From Nocardiopsis sp. ATB16-24 (GTDB lineage: Bacteria; Actinomycetota; Actinomycetes; Streptosporangiales; Streptosporangiaceae), in NCBI RefSeq assembly GCF_030271535.1, contig NZ_JASCXJ010000004.1, forward strand, positions 62,001 to 126,000: a stretch of 64,000 nt of DNA, read 5' to 3'. Each line of letters opens with the position of its first letter. Positions within the stretch are counted from its first letter, which is position 1. The translations under genes and the position numbers were made by a program. The notes beneath the pieces are model-generated. The model ran no database searches. It was not told the origin of the DNA and saw nothing but the letters and a program-made list of their open reading frames with translations. Shown here piece after piece: positions 17,880 to 30,132 of this stretch.

Positions 17880-19976
17880 GTGCGACCGGTCAGCGACATC
17901 AAGCGCAGTGAGGCGCCCTTCGAGGTGGTCTCGGAGATGACCCCCGCGGGGGACCAGCCCAAGGCGATCGCCGAGATCAGCCGGCGAGTGAAAGAGGGCG
18001 AACCGCACACCGTGCTGCTCGGCGCCACCGGTACCGGCAAGACGGCGACCGTGGCCTGGACGGTGGAACGGCTACAGCGACCGACCCTGGTGATGCAGCC
18101 CAACAAGACCCTGGCGGCGCAGTTCGCCAACGAGCTGCGCCAGATGTTGCCCCACAACGCGGTCGAGTACTTCGTGTCGTACTACGACTACTACCAACCC
18201 GAGGCCTACGTCCCCCAGAGCGACACCTACATCGAGAAGGACTCCTCGATCAACGACGAGGTCGAGCGGCTGCGACACTCGGCGACCAACTCCCTGCTCA
18301 CCCGCCGGGACACGATCGTGGTCGCCTCGGTCTCGTGCATCTACGGTCTGGGCACCCCCCAGGAGTACGTGGACCGTATGGCACGGCTGGAGGTGGGCAT
18401 GGAGGTCGAACGTGACGACCTGCTGCGCCGCCTGGTGGAGATGCAGTACTCCCGCAACGACGTCGCGTTCACGCGCGGCACCTTCCGCGTGCGCGGCGAC
18501 ACCATCGAGATCATCCCGGTCTATGAGGAGCTGGCGATCCGCATCGAGATGTTCGGTGACGAGGTCGAGCGCCTGCTCACCCTGCACCCGCTCACCGGTG
18601 AGGTGCTGGGGGAGAGCCGGGAGATGTTCATCTTCCCCGCCTCCCACTACGTGGCGGGCGAGGAGCGCACCGAGCGTGCGATCGCCTCGATCGAGGCGGA
18701 ACTGGCCGAGCGGCTGTCCGAACTGGAGGCCCAGGGCAGGTTGTTGGAGGCCCAGCGGCTGCGTATGCGTACCACCCACGACCTGGAGATGATGCGCCAG
18801 TTGGGCACGTGTTCGGGTATCGAGAACTACTCACGGCACTTCGACGGCCGTGAACAGGGCAGCCCGCCCCACACGTTGCTGGACTACTTCCCCGACGACT
18901 TCCTGCTCGTGCTGGACGAGTCGCACGTGACCGTTCCCCAGATCGGTGCGATGTACGAGGGCGACGCCGCGCGCAAGCGCACCCTGGTCGAGCACGGGTT
19001 CCGGCTCCCCTCGGCGTTGGACAACCGACCGTTGAAGTGGGAGGAGTTCGTCGAGCGGATCGGGCAGACCATCTACCTGTCGGCCACGCCGGGCCGTTAC
19101 GAGCTGGGGCAGAGCGGCGGCGACGTGGTGGAACAGGTCATCCGCCCCACCGGCCTGGTCGATCCCGAGGTGCGGGTCAAGCCCACCGACGGACAGATCG
19201 ACGACCTGGTGCACGAGATCCGCGTGCGGGCCGAGCGCGAGGAGCGGGTACTGGTCACCACGCTCACCAAGAAGATGGCCGAGGACCTCACCGACTACTT
19301 CACCGAACTGGACATCCGCGTGCGCTATCTGCACAGCGAGGTGGACACGCTGCGTCGGGTGGAGCTGCTGAGGGAGCTGCGGATGGGCGAGTTCGACGTG
19401 CTGGTGGGCATCAACCTGTTGCGTGAGGGGTTGGACCTGCCCGAGGTGTCGCTGGTGGCGATCCTGGACGCGGACAAGGAGGGTTTCCTGCGTTCGGAGA
19501 CCTCGCTCATCCAGACGATCGGCCGCGCGGCGCGTAACGTCGCGGGCCAGGTGCACATGTACGCCGACAACGTCACCGACTCGATGCGGGCGGCCATCGA
19601 CGAGACCAACAGGCGTCGGGAGAAGCAGTTGGCCTACAACGCCGAGCACGGGATCGACCCCACTCCGCTGCGCAAGCAGATCGCCGACATCCTGGACGCG
19701 CTCAACCGCGAGGCCGTGGACACCGAGGAGCTCATGGCCACCGGTTACCGGGGAGCCGCCAAGGGCGGACGTTCCCCGGTGCCCGCGCTGGGCGAGCGTT
19801 CGGCGGAGGTGTCGAACATGCCGCGAGCGGAGTTGGCGGGGCTCATCGAGCAGTTGAGCGAGCAGATGCACCAGGCGGCGGCCGATCTGCAATTCGAACT
19901 GGCGGCCAGGTTGCGTGACGAGATCGCCGAGCTCAAACGTGAGCTTCGCGGCATGGACACGGTCGGGTTGAAGTGA
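17880..19976 (+). CDS. uvrB: Excinuclease ABC subunit B
   Basis: A 698-residue helicase-like subunit of nucleotide excision repair. Walker [11 protein letters not shown], the beta-hairpin [13 protein letters not shown] that clamps the DNA strand, the DExH-like box [10 protein letters not shown] and the final motif QTIGRAARN are all present. The C-terminal UVR domain ([21 protein letters not shown]) that binds UvrC is intact. The GTG at 17880 gives the usual actinobacterial start [17 protein letters not shown]; the frame is open back to 17826, but the additional residues are not family-like. Confidence 0.96.
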   Translation: MRPVSDIKRSEAPFEVVSEMTPAGDQPKAIAEISRRVKEGEPHTVLLGATGTGKTATVAWTVERLQRPTLVMQPNKTLAAQFANELRQMLPHNAVEYFVSYYDYYQPEAYVPQSDTYIEKDSSINDEVERLRHSATNSLLTRRDTIVVASVSCIYGLGTPQEYVDRMARLEVGMEVERDDLLRRLVEMQYSRNDVAFTRGTFRVRGDTIEIIPVYEELAIRIEMFGDEVERLLTLHPLTGEVLGESREMFIFPASHYVAGEERTERAIASIEAELAERLSELEAQGRLLEAQRLRMRTTHDLEMMRQLGTCSGIENYSRHFDGREQGSPPHTLLDYFPDDFLLVLDESHVTVPQIGAMYEGDAARKRTLVEHGFRLPSALDNRPLKWEEFVERIGQTIYLSATPGRYELGQSGGDVVEQVIRPTGLVDPEVRVKPTDGQIDDLVHEIRVRAEREERVLVTTLTKKMAEDLTDYFTELDIRVRYLHSEVDTLRRVELLRELRMGEFDVLVGINLLREGLDLPEVSLVAILDADKEGFLRSETSLIQTIGRAARNVAGQVHMYADNVTDSMRAAIDETNRRREKQLAYNAEHGIDPTPLRKQIADILDALNREAVDTEELMATGYRGAAKGGRSPVPALGERSAEVSNMPRAELAGLIEQLSEQMHQAAADLQFELAARLRDEIAELKRELRGMDTVGLK

Positions 19977-20155
19977 GGTCCGACGGCATGGGGCGGCGTT
20001 TGGGGCCTTCCGAGGTCCGAAACGGCACTCCGGTGCGTCTCGGGTCGTGAACATCTCGACAACGATGAGGTCGCGCGGTTACCTCCACGTGACATACTCT
20101 TGGCCTCGCGCAAGCTGTATGTCGCAATTGCCGGATGTCCGGTCGTGGGGGGAAC

Positions 20156-20602
20156 ATGAAGGTTCGGCTTCTGGTGGCCGTGGGTGGTTGCCTGCTGCTC
20201 GCCTCCCCTGTCTCCGCCTGTGGTCTGGCCTTCGGCGAGGAGGACCTCGAACAGCCTCGCGGTGCCCCCGGTACCGGTGACACCGCCGACGAGGCCGTCA
20301 TCCCCGACCACAACGTCAGCGACGACGAGAGGCTGATCGTCGTCGACGACGGTGCCCGGGTGAGCGAGGACTGCGCGAACCGCGAGGTCATCGTCACCGC
20401 CGACCATGCCGTCGTGGTGCTGCACGGTGGTTGTGGACTGGTGCGCGCCACCGGCCGCGGCTCCACCGTCGACGTGGGCTCGGCGGACAAGATCGTCCTG
20501 ATCGGTGTGGACAACACCGTCTCCTTCTCCTCCGGTGACCCGGAGGTCATCAACCACGGGCGCAACACCACGGTGACCGAGGGCGGCGTCGCCCGCGAGT
20601 GA
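20156..20602 (+). CDS. DUF3060 domain lipoprotein
   Basis: A 148-residue exported protein. The signal peptide VRLLVAVGGCLLLASP ends in the lipobox VSAC with lipidated Cys22. The mature part contains repeated short beta-strand turns (NREVIVTADHAVVVLHGGCG, GRGSTVDVGSADKIVLIGVDNTV) typical of the DUF3060 beta-solenoid-like domain. The ATG at 20156 has GGGGGG upstream. Function is unknown. An upstream TACTCT (20095-20100) could be a -10 element, but no good -35 is visible. Confidence 0.78.
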   Translation: MKVRLLVAVGGCLLLASPVSACGLAFGEEDLEQPRGAPGTGDTADEAVIPDHNVSDDERLIVVDDGARVSEDCANREVIVTADHAVVVLHGGCGLVRATGRGSTVDVGSADKIVLIGVDNTVSFSSGDPEVINHGRNTTVTEGGVARE

Positions 20603-20941
20603 GCCGTGCGACCCCGGTTCCGTCGAGGGTCTCGTGACGCTGGGACCGCCCCGGCGCCCGAGGATGGTCCTTGATCCGTTACCGTGGTGCGCGTCTGTTC
20701 GCGTCATGTTCGGCGGGCACGCGGGTGAGGTCGGAAGAGCGCGGCGACGCGGAGTGAATTATTGATTACAATCGGCGGTTTCGTCTCTTTGGTTGTGTCT
20801 GAGGCGGTACGGTCGATTCATTCCGTCTGCGGTGCAACCGGTCCCGCCAGGGCGGCGTGATGGTCGAGCGCGCTGCACGCGCCGTCCGGTGCCGGTCCGA
20901 GACCGCGCGTTCGACGTGAGGACCCGCTAGGGGAGGGGTGG
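20603..20941. other. Intergenic region, no gene seen
   Basis: About 340 bp between the DUF3060 gene and the GNAT gene. It contains an AT-rich patch near 20756-20775, unusual against the background and possibly a promoter for the GNAT gene, but no convincing hexamer pair. Confidence 0.4.
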
Positions 20942-21937
20942 ATGAGCGGTTATGTCGCGCGGGTGCGGCATGATGAGTCGCCCGGGGGCGACATCGGCCT
21001 GCACCCGTTGGTGTGGTCGGCCGCCCAGCGCTGGGCCGCCGCGGATCCCCTGTTGCCCGAACCCGTGGGTTTCGCCCCCGGTTCCTATCCCCTCCTGACC
21101 GTCAGCGACGAAGAGGGGCGCGAGGTCGCCGCGGGCACGATGCACTACACCTGGTACCAGCCCGGCGAGGTGGGGCGGATATGGGGCGTGCCCGACCAGC
21201 ACTGGCTCACCCCCATCGTCGGCGGCCCCGACCCCGCGCGAGCCCTGGACTCCCTGCTGACCAGTTGGCGCGACCAGCTGGAGGAACTGCCGACCGGAAC
21301 CGGTTCGGAGTCGGCGGCCCTGGTGAGCTGGCCCGCCCGTGACGTGTGCGGCATCATCCCCCTCCAGCGTCACGGCCTACAGCCCTACACCGTGCTGGCC
21401 GCCCGGCCGCGTCGTCGCGGAGTGCCCCCGTCGCTGCCGCCGCGCGATGTGACGATAAGGCTGGCCGACCGCAGTGATCTGACCCAGGTGGTCGGCCTCC
21501 TGATGGAGGAGCACCGCTACGAGCAGCACTTCGGCGGGGTCTTCCTGCAACCGGACACGGCCGAGCAGACCCGCAAGGTCGCGGCGCGCGCCCTCAACCG
21601 GTCCCGTTCCTGGATCTGGCTGGCCGAACGGCGCGGTCGTGCGGTGGGACTGATCTGGGTCTCCCCGCCCGAACGCTCCCGCTGGGCCAAGTCACTGGTC
21701 AACGCGCGTCCGATCGCGCACATCGGCTACGGGGTCGTGGCCGCCGAGGAGCGCGGCAACGGGATCGGCACCGCGCTGGTGAGCCAGGCGCACCAGGCCC
21801 TGGACAGCCATGGTGTGAGTGTCTCGGTACTCAACTACGCGGCGATGAACCCGCTGTCGGGGCCGTTCTGGCACCGCATGGGTTATCGCCCGGTGTGGAC
21901 GACCTGGGAGGTCCGCCCCGCGCTGGCCCTGCGTTGA
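20942..21937 (+). CDS. GNAT family N-acetyltransferase, two-domain
   Basis: A 331-residue protein whose C-terminal half is a GNAT domain: DVTIRLADRSDLTQVVGLL opens it and VVAAEERGNGIGTALVSQA is the acetyl-CoA loop. It ends FWHRMGYRPVWTTWEVRP. The N-terminal 160 residues look like a diverged second GNAT-like domain or a substrate domain. The start has GGGGAGGGG just upstream. The acceptor is unknown. Confidence 0.82.
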   Translation: MSGYVARVRHDESPGGDIGLHPLVWSAAQRWAAADPLLPEPVGFAPGSYPLLTVSDEEGREVAAGTMHYTWYQPGEVGRIWGVPDQHWLTPIVGGPDPARALDSLLTSWRDQLEELPTGTGSESAALVSWPARDVCGIIPLQRHGLQPYTVLAARPRRRGVPPSLPPRDVTIRLADRSDLTQVVGLLMEEHRYEQHFGGVFLQPDTAEQTRKVAARALNRSRSWIWLAERRGRAVGLIWVSPPERSRWAKSLVNARPIAHIGYGVVAAEERGNGIGTALVSQAHQALDSHGVSVSVLNYAAMNPLSGPFWHRMGYRPVWTTWEVRPALALR

Positions 21938-22082
21938 CCGGGGACGTGCCACGGGAGCCCCCGCCGTGGTCACTCGCGGCGCCGGGAGCGCACGGACACG
22001 GAACGCCGTGCGGTGCGCGGACGCCGCGGCGAAGGAGAGCGGGGCGCAAGAGCAGCAGGTGGCGCGTGGAAGGTGAGGGACG

Positions 22083-24973
<2,891 letters not shown>

Positions 24974-25018
24974 CCAGGGACGTAGGGGTGGGAAACGAGA
25001 GCGTGAGAGGCGGGATCC

Positions 25019-25681
25019 ATGCCCGGTGACACCCCCACGACCCGCAACACGGGGGCGGACGCGAAGATCGCGGACGCCCCCGCGTCATGGCCGGTGGAAC
25101 GGTCCGCCGAACGCTTCCGCAGCCCCGTGGTGGGCATGCGCACGGACTGGGTGCGCATGGTCGGCAGCGAGGGCGACGGCACGTCCGTGGCCGCCCGCGA
25201 CTACATGGACCACCCGGACGCCGCGGTGGCCCTGGCCCTGGACGACGACGGCCGGGTGCTCCTGCAACGCCAGTACCGCCACGCCACCCGCCACACCCTG
25301 TGGGAACTGCCCGCCGGGCTGATCGACGTGCGGGGCGAGGGACCCCTGGCCACCGCCCGACGCGAACTGTTGGAGGAGGCGGGCCTGCGCGCCGGACGCT
25401 GGCACGAACTGGCCGACTTCTTCCCCTCCCCGGGGTTCTCCAACGAACGTATCCACGTGTTCCTGGCCCGGGACCTTGCGACGGTGCCGGCGGAGGAGAT
25501 CGACTTCGAGCGCGAGCACGAGGAGGCCGACCTCGTCGCCGCATGGGTGCCTCTGGAGGAGGCGGTGCGGCTGGTCATGACGGGCGGACTGCACAACGGT
25601 GCGACGGTGATCGGCATCCTCGCCGCCCACGCCGCGGCGGCCGACGGGTTCGCCTCCCTGCGCGAACCGGGAGCCGCCTGA
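25019..25681 (+). CDS. NUDIX hydrolase (ADP-ribose pyrophosphatase type)
   Basis: A 220-residue NUDIX protein. The box lies at GEGPLATARRELLEEAGLR and is preceded by LWELPAGLIDVRG, the pattern of ADP-ribose/ADP-sugar pyrophosphatases. Downstream, FFPSPGFSNERIHVFLARDL is the substrate-loop signature of the same group. It lies between pyrG and xerD, its usual actinobacterial place, with only three bases to the xerD start, so the three are probably one operon. Confidence 0.9.
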   Translation: MPGDTPTTRNTGADAKIADAPASWPVERSAERFRSPVVGMRTDWVRMVGSEGDGTSVAARDYMDHPDAAVALALDDDGRVLLQRQYRHATRHTLWELPAGLIDVRGEGPLATARRELLEEAGLRAGRWHELADFFPSPGFSNERIHVFLARDLATVPAEEIDFEREHEEADLVAAWVPLEEAVRLVMTGGLHNGATVIGILAAHAAAADGFASLREPGAA

Positions 25682-25684
25682 CCC

Positions 25685-26695
25685 GTGGCCGAGGAACGCC
25701 CACCCCGGTCCGGTGCGCGGGAGCCGCTGGAGTCGGGACCGCTGGCCGACATGTGCTCGGCCTTCCTGGACCATCTCAGCGCCGAGCGTGCCCTGGCCGC
25801 CAACACCCTGATGGCCTACCGGCGCGACCTGTACCGCTACCGTTCCCATCTGGTCGCACAAGGGGTACGTGCGCCGGAGGAGGTGGACCGGGGTCACGTC
25901 GGCGGCTTCCTCAGGAGCCTGCGGGAGGGGGACGAGGAACACCCTCCGCTCAGCGCCGCCTCGACCGGACGTGCCCTGGCGGCCGTGCGCGGCCTGCACC
26001 GCTTCGCGGTACGTGAGGGATGGTCCCCGACCGATCCCGCCGCCGACGTCTCCCCGCCGTCCGCGCCGATGCGCCTGCCCAAGGCCCTGCCGTTGGCCTC
26101 GGTGGAGCGCCTGCTGTCCGCGGCCGGGCCCGCCGACGCGCCCGCCTCCGGCGAGCGAGCCGCACTGCTGGCCCTGCGCGACCGCGCTCTGCTGGAGGTG
26201 CTCTACGGCACGGGGGCGCGCATCTCGGAGGCCGTGGGACTGGACGTGGACGACGTCGCCGACGCGGTGGAGGACGACGACTCCGTGGGACTGGTGAGGT
26301 TTCGGGGCAAGGGCGGCAGAGAGAGGGTGGTCCCTTTGGGCTCCTACGCCCGACAGGCGCTCTCCGCCTACCTGGTGCGGGTCAGACCGACCCTGGCGGC
26401 GTCCGGCCGGGGCGTCCCGGCCCTGTTCCTCAACGCCCGCGGCGGCAGGCTCACCCGTCAGGGCGGTTGGGGGGTCCTGACGATCGTCGCCGAACGCGCC
26501 GGGGTCGAGGGCGTCTCACCGCACACACTGCGCCATTCCTTCGCCACCCATCTTCTCGACGGAGGCGCGGATATCCGCGTCGTCCAGGAATTACTGGGGC
26601 ACAGTTCGGTCACCACAACCCAGATCTACACACTTGTCACGGTGGAACATCTACGAGAGGTGTACGCCTCGAGCCACCCCAGAGCACGGCGTTGA
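25685..26695 (+). CDS. xerD: Tyrosine recombinase XerD
   Basis: A 336-residue chromosome-dimer resolvase, somewhat long because of an N-terminal extension. The SAM-like core-binding domain covers about residues 18-125. The catalytic domain has Arg in [14 protein letters not shown], Lys in [36 protein letters not shown] with the nucleophilic Tyr. Synteny with pyrG-NUDIX upstream and parA-scpAB downstream supports chromosomal XerD rather than a phage integrase. Confidence 0.93.
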   Translation: MAEERPPRSGAREPLESGPLADMCSAFLDHLSAERALAANTLMAYRRDLYRYRSHLVAQGVRAPEEVDRGHVGGFLRSLREGDEEHPPLSAASTGRALAAVRGLHRFAVREGWSPTDPAADVSPPSAPMRLPKALPLASVERLLSAAGPADAPASGERAALLALRDRALLEVLYGTGARISEAVGLDVDDVADAVEDDDSVGLVRFRGKGGRERVVPLGSYARQALSAYLVRVRPTLAASGRGVPALFLNARGGRLTRQGGWGVLTIVAERAGVEGVSPHTLRHSFATHLLDGGADIRVVQELLGHSSVTTTQIYTLVTVEHLREVYASSHPRARR

Positions 26696-26706
26696 AAGGA
26701 ACGACG

Positions 26707-26862
26707 ATGCCGGGGGGAACGGACACACGGACGACCAGGGACGACGTCCTCGATTTCCCCCCGTGGCGAAGGCGTGGGATTCTACCCGTAGGTTTCATTG
26801 AAGTGCGACGTGTCGGCGTTCTAGAGTCGCCGCACAGCGGTACGTTGCTGTCGACATATTGA
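26707..26862 (+). CDS. Possible small protein after xerD
   Basis: A 51-codon frame starting MPGGTDTRTTRDDVLDFPP behind a good AAAGGA six bases before the ATG, 11 bp after the xerD stop. I recognise no family, and the C-terminal part runs into what may be the parA promoter region. Only the ribosome binding site and spacing support it. Confidence 0.3.
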   Translation: MPGGTDTRTTRDDVLDFPPWRRRGILPVGFIEVRRVGVLESPHSGTLLSTY

Positions 26863-26938
26863 GTTTCCGACGGCGGCCAGGCCCAGGAGCACGGTGTCCC
26901 TTGGAGCCGCGGCCGATCCGTAGGGGAGGTCAAGGGTT

Positions 26939-27895
26939 GTGAACTGGGAGTACGACGAGGATGCGAACCCCGCGCCCGTCGGCGAAGAGGTGCTCGCCGA
27001 CCCGGTGACCGACCCGTGGAGGACGACACGCAACACGGGGGTTGATCTGCACACCTCAAGACCCGAGCGAACCTATCCGGAACCCGAGCCGGTGGACGAA
27101 CACGGCCCGGCACGGATTGTAGCACTCTGTAATCAGAAGGGCGGGGTCGGTAAGACCACCACGACGATCAACCTCGGCGCGGCGATCGCCGAGTACGGAA
27201 GACGGGTCCTACTGGTCGACTTCGACCCGCAGGGAGCGCTCTCCGTCGGCCTGGGCCGACTCGATCCGCGCGAACTCGACCTGACCGTCTACAACCTGCT
27301 CATGCAGCGGGACGTGGCGGTCGAGGACGTCCTGCTCAAGACCGACGTCGACGGCCTGGACCTGATCCCGAGCAACATCGACCTGTCGGCCGCCGAGGTC
27401 CAGTTGGTCGGAGAGGTGGCGCGCGAGCAGATGCTCGGCCGCGCGCTGCGACCGGTCATCGACGACTACGACGTGGTGCTGATCGACTGCCAACCGTCGC
27501 TGGGCCTGCTCACGGTCAACGCCCTCACCGCGGCGGACGGCGTCATCGTGCCGTTGGAGTGCGAGTTCTTCGCGCTGCGCGGTGTGGCGTTGCTCATGGA
27601 CACCATCCAGAAGGTCCAGGAGCGGCTCAACGAGGACCTGGTCATCGACGGGTTCCTGGGCACCATGTACGACCCGCGCACACTCCACGCGCGCGAGGTC
27701 CTGTCCACGATCATCGACGGATTCGGCGACAAGGTCTACAGCACGGTGATCAACCGGACCGTGCGCTTCCCGGACGCCACCGTGGCGGGCGAGCCCATCA
27801 CCAGGTTCGACTCCTCCTCGGCCGGGGCCAACGCCTATCGGGAGCTGGCCAAGGAGGTGCTGGCGAGGTGGCCTCTCAGCGGTCGCGGCGCGTGA
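26939..27895 (+). CDS. ParA/Soj-family ATPase
   Basis: A 318-residue Walker-type ATPase. After a roughly 55-residue disordered leader comes RIVALCNQKGGVGKTTTTINLGA with the deviant Walker A motif, LLVDFDPQGALSVGLG, and IDCQPSLGLLTVNAL. This is the ParA fold that dimerises on ATP and binds DNA. No parB is adjacent; instead a small basic protein gene overlaps its 3' end and scpA-scpB follow, a fixed actinobacterial order. It is therefore probably a second, non-ori ParA linked to chromosome organisation. Confidence 0.92.
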   Translation: MNWEYDEDANPAPVGEEVLADPVTDPWRTTRNTGVDLHTSRPERTYPEPEPVDEHGPARIVALCNQKGGVGKTTTTINLGAAIAEYGRRVLLVDFDPQGALSVGLGRLDPRELDLTVYNLLMQRDVAVEDVLLKTDVDGLDLIPSNIDLSAAEVQLVGEVAREQMLGRALRPVIDDYDVVLIDCQPSLGLLTVNALTAADGVIVPLECEFFALRGVALLMDTIQKVQERLNEDLVIDGFLGTMYDPRTLHAREVLSTIIDGFGDKVYSTVINRTVRFPDATVAGEPITRFDSSSAGANAYRELAKEVLARWPLSGRGA

Positions 27896-28299
27896 CCCTA
27901 CCCGGGGCGGACGAACTGTTCTTCCGTCCCAGCGGCGCCGAGGAGGCGCCGGAAGAGACCGAACGCCAGTACACGGCACCGGAACGCAAGAGCAGGAAGG
28001 CCGAGTCGTCGACGCGCTCCGGTGGTGGGTCCCAGAGCAAGGCCAAGGGCACGTCCGGCACGAAGGTGCGCCGCGCGCCCAAACCGAGCGGACGTCAGCG
28101 TCATGACGAGAAGATCACCGTCTACATCTCCGGCCCCGAACTGCTGGCCCTGGAACAGACCCGGTTGTCACTGCGCGCGGAACACGGCCTGGCGGCCGAT
28201 CGTGGTCGCCTCGTCCGGGAGGCCGTCGCGGTGCTGCTGGCCGATTTCGAGGAGCACGGATCGTCCAGCATGTTGGTACGCAGGCTGAGCGAGGAGTGA
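27868..28299 (+). CDS. Small basic partner of ParA, possible ribbon-helix-helix protein
   Basis: A 143-residue protein overlapping the end of parA by 28 bases; the GTG at 27868 has AAGGAGG ten bases upstream. The N-terminus contains LPGADELFFRPSG, then a low-complexity Lys/Arg/Ser linker. The C-terminal 55 residues (KITVYISGPELLALEQTRLSL...GRLVREAVAVLLADFE) have the strand-helix-helix pattern of ribbon-helix-helix DNA-binding domains. A role as DNA-binding partner of the ParA is inference from overlap and fold pattern. Confidence 0.75.
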   Translation: MASQRSRRVTLPGADELFFRPSGAEEAPEETERQYTAPERKSRKAESSTRSGGGSQSKAKGTSGTKVRRAPKPSGRQRHDEKITVYISGPELLALEQTRLSLRAEHGLAADRGRLVREAVAVLLADFEEHGSSSMLVRRLSEE

Positions 28300-28684
28300 C
28301 CGCCCGCACCGGTGTCGGAGGGGATACCGGTTCGGCGGAGGCGACGAGGGTGTCACCGGCGCATACGTGCCGGTGACACCTTCCTCGTAGGGGCGCGGAC
28401 CAAGGGCGGCCGAACCCGGTCGCGGTGACCGGAGTCGGTGCTAGCTTGAGGAACGGCGGCCCGGGTGAGGGGACGCACGCGGCGACCCGTGGTCGGGACG
28501 GCGGTGTCGGGTTCGGATCACGTGCCCGAGGCGGAGCCGTGCGGTGGGGGAACGGAGCCGGTGCGGGGGCGGGCACGTCCGCGCCCCCGTCGGTTGGCAC
28601 GGTCGGCGGCGAGGAGGACCCGATCCGGGGCCTGCCCCGTCCGGAAGAGAAGTCGGATGAGCGAGACGACGTGGGGCCGCTCTC
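28300..28684 (+). other. Intergenic region before scpA, no gene seen
   Basis: 385 bp that separates the ParA pair from scpA. It contains a strong terminator hairpin (listed separately) and otherwise no supported gene; the scpA promoter must lie in it, but I cannot point to clear hexamers. Confidence 0.4.
28349..28386 (+). terminator. Terminator after the parA pair
   Basis: Perfect 12-base inverted repeat (28349-28360 and 28369-28380) around GCATACGT, followed by TTCCT. It is a good intrinsic terminator about 50 bp after the preceding gene. Confidence 0.7.
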
Positions 28685-29527
28685 ATGGTGGTGGAACGCA
28701 CATCGGTGGACGCCGAGACAGAGGCGGACGAGAACACCTTCCAGGTGCACCTGGACAACTTCGAGGGACCCTTCGATCTGCTCCTGGCGCTGATCTCCAA
28801 GCACAAGCTGGACATCACCGAGGTGTCCCTGTCAAAGGTCACCGACGAGTTCATCGCGCACATCCGGGCGCACGGCGACGGTTGGGACCTGGACCAGGCC
28901 AGCAACTTCCTCCTGGTCGCGGCGACCCTGCTGGACCTGAAGGCGGCCCGCCTGCTGCCACGGGGCGACGTGGAGGACGAGGCCGACCTCGCGCTCTTGG
29001 AGGCCCGCGACCTGTTGTTCGCCCGACTGTTGCAGTACCGGGCCTACAAGGAGGTCGCCTCGTTCATGCGCGAGCGTTCGTCGGTGCAGGGGCGCCGCTA
29101 CGCGCGTGCCGTGCCGCTGGAGGAGCGTTTCGCCGGACTCCGACCGGAGGTGCTGTTCAAGCTGGGCCCCCAGGAGTTCGCCGCCCTGGCCGCGATGGTG
29201 TTCACTCCGAAGGAACCGCCCAGCGTGCCGGTCACCCATATCCACCAGCCCAAGACCTCGGTCCGGGAACAGGGCGAACTGATGGTCGCCCAACTACGTG
29301 AACACGGGAGCATGACCTTCGCCGAACTCACGGCCGCCTGCACCGGTACCTTCGAGGTCATCGCACGCTTCCTGGCACTGCTGGAGCTGTACCGGGCCGC
29401 CAACGTGGTCTTCGACCAACCCGAGCCCCTGGGCGAGCTGGTCGTGAGCTGGACCGGCGGCGAGGGCGAGGTCGAACTGGACAGCGAGTACGACGACGCC
29501 GGGGACCCGAAGGAGGAACACCGATGA
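28685..29527 (+). CDS. scpA: Segregation and condensation protein A
   Basis: A 280-residue kleisin that bridges the SMC heads in the condensin complex. The family opening FQVHLDNFEGPFDLLLALISKHKLDITEVSL is unmistakable, followed by FLLVAATLLDLKAARLLP. The acidic C-terminus is typical of actinobacteria. Its stop overlaps the scpB ATG in ATGA, giving translational coupling. Confidence 0.94.
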   Translation: MVVERTSVDAETEADENTFQVHLDNFEGPFDLLLALISKHKLDITEVSLSKVTDEFIAHIRAHGDGWDLDQASNFLLVAATLLDLKAARLLPRGDVEDEADLALLEARDLLFARLLQYRAYKEVASFMRERSSVQGRRYARAVPLEERFAGLRPEVLFKLGPQEFAALAAMVFTPKEPPSVPVTHIHQPKTSVREQGELMVAQLREHGSMTFAELTAACTGTFEVIARFLALLELYRAANVVFDQPEPLGELVVSWTGGEGEVELDSEYDDAGDPKEEHR

Positions 29528-30132
29528 CCGCCGAGGACGTGGCGACCCCGGGGGAGGACGCCGAAGGAGCGGGGGAGGGCGCACCGCCCACACTGCGCCG
29601 GGACCTGGAGGCGGTGCTGATGGTGGTGGATCAGCCGGTGTCGGAGTACGACCTGGCCAGGGCCATGGACGTGCCGGTCACCGTGGTCTCCCGCACCTTG
29701 GAGGACCTGTCCCGGGAATACACCGCGCAGGGCCGGGGTTTCGACCTTCGCGCGGTGGCCGAGGGGTGGCGCGTGTACACGCGCCCCGAATGCGCCGACG
29801 TCGTCGAGCACTTCCTACGGGAGGGGCAGGAGGTGCGGCTCACCCAGGCCGCACTGGAGACGATGGCGGTGGTGGCCTACCGGCAACCGGTCTCCCGGGG
29901 CAGGGTCTCCGCCGTGCGCGGTGTCAACTGCGACGGGGTTATGCGTACCCTCGTACTGAGGGGCCTGATCGAAGAGGCCGGACACGACAACGAGTCCGGT
30001 GCGCTGCTGTATCGGACCACCTCCTATTTCCTGGAACGGTTGGGCCTGCGAAGCCTTGACGAGCTACCTGATCTGGCACCGTTCCTCCCCGACGACATCG
30101 AAGGTCTAGACGACACCGGTGAGCACACCTGA
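29524..30132 (+). CDS. scpB: Segregation and condensation protein B
   Basis: A 202-residue winged-helix protein that binds ScpA in the SMC complex. Core signatures are LRRDLEAVLMVVDQPVS, then LTQAALETMAVVAYRQPVSR and VRGVNCDGVMRTLVLRGLI. The start overlaps scpA by four bases and its end overlaps the next gene by 14 bases, so scpA, scpB and the pseudouridine synthase are coupled. Confidence 0.94.
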   Translation: MTAEDVATPGEDAEGAGEGAPPTLRRDLEAVLMVVDQPVSEYDLARAMDVPVTVVSRTLEDLSREYTAQGRGFDLRAVAEGWRVYTRPECADVVEHFLREGQEVRLTQAALETMAVVAYRQPVSRGRVSAVRGVNCDGVMRTLVLRGLIEEAGHDNESGALLYRTTSYFLERLGLRSLDELPDLAPFLPDDIEGLDDTGEHT

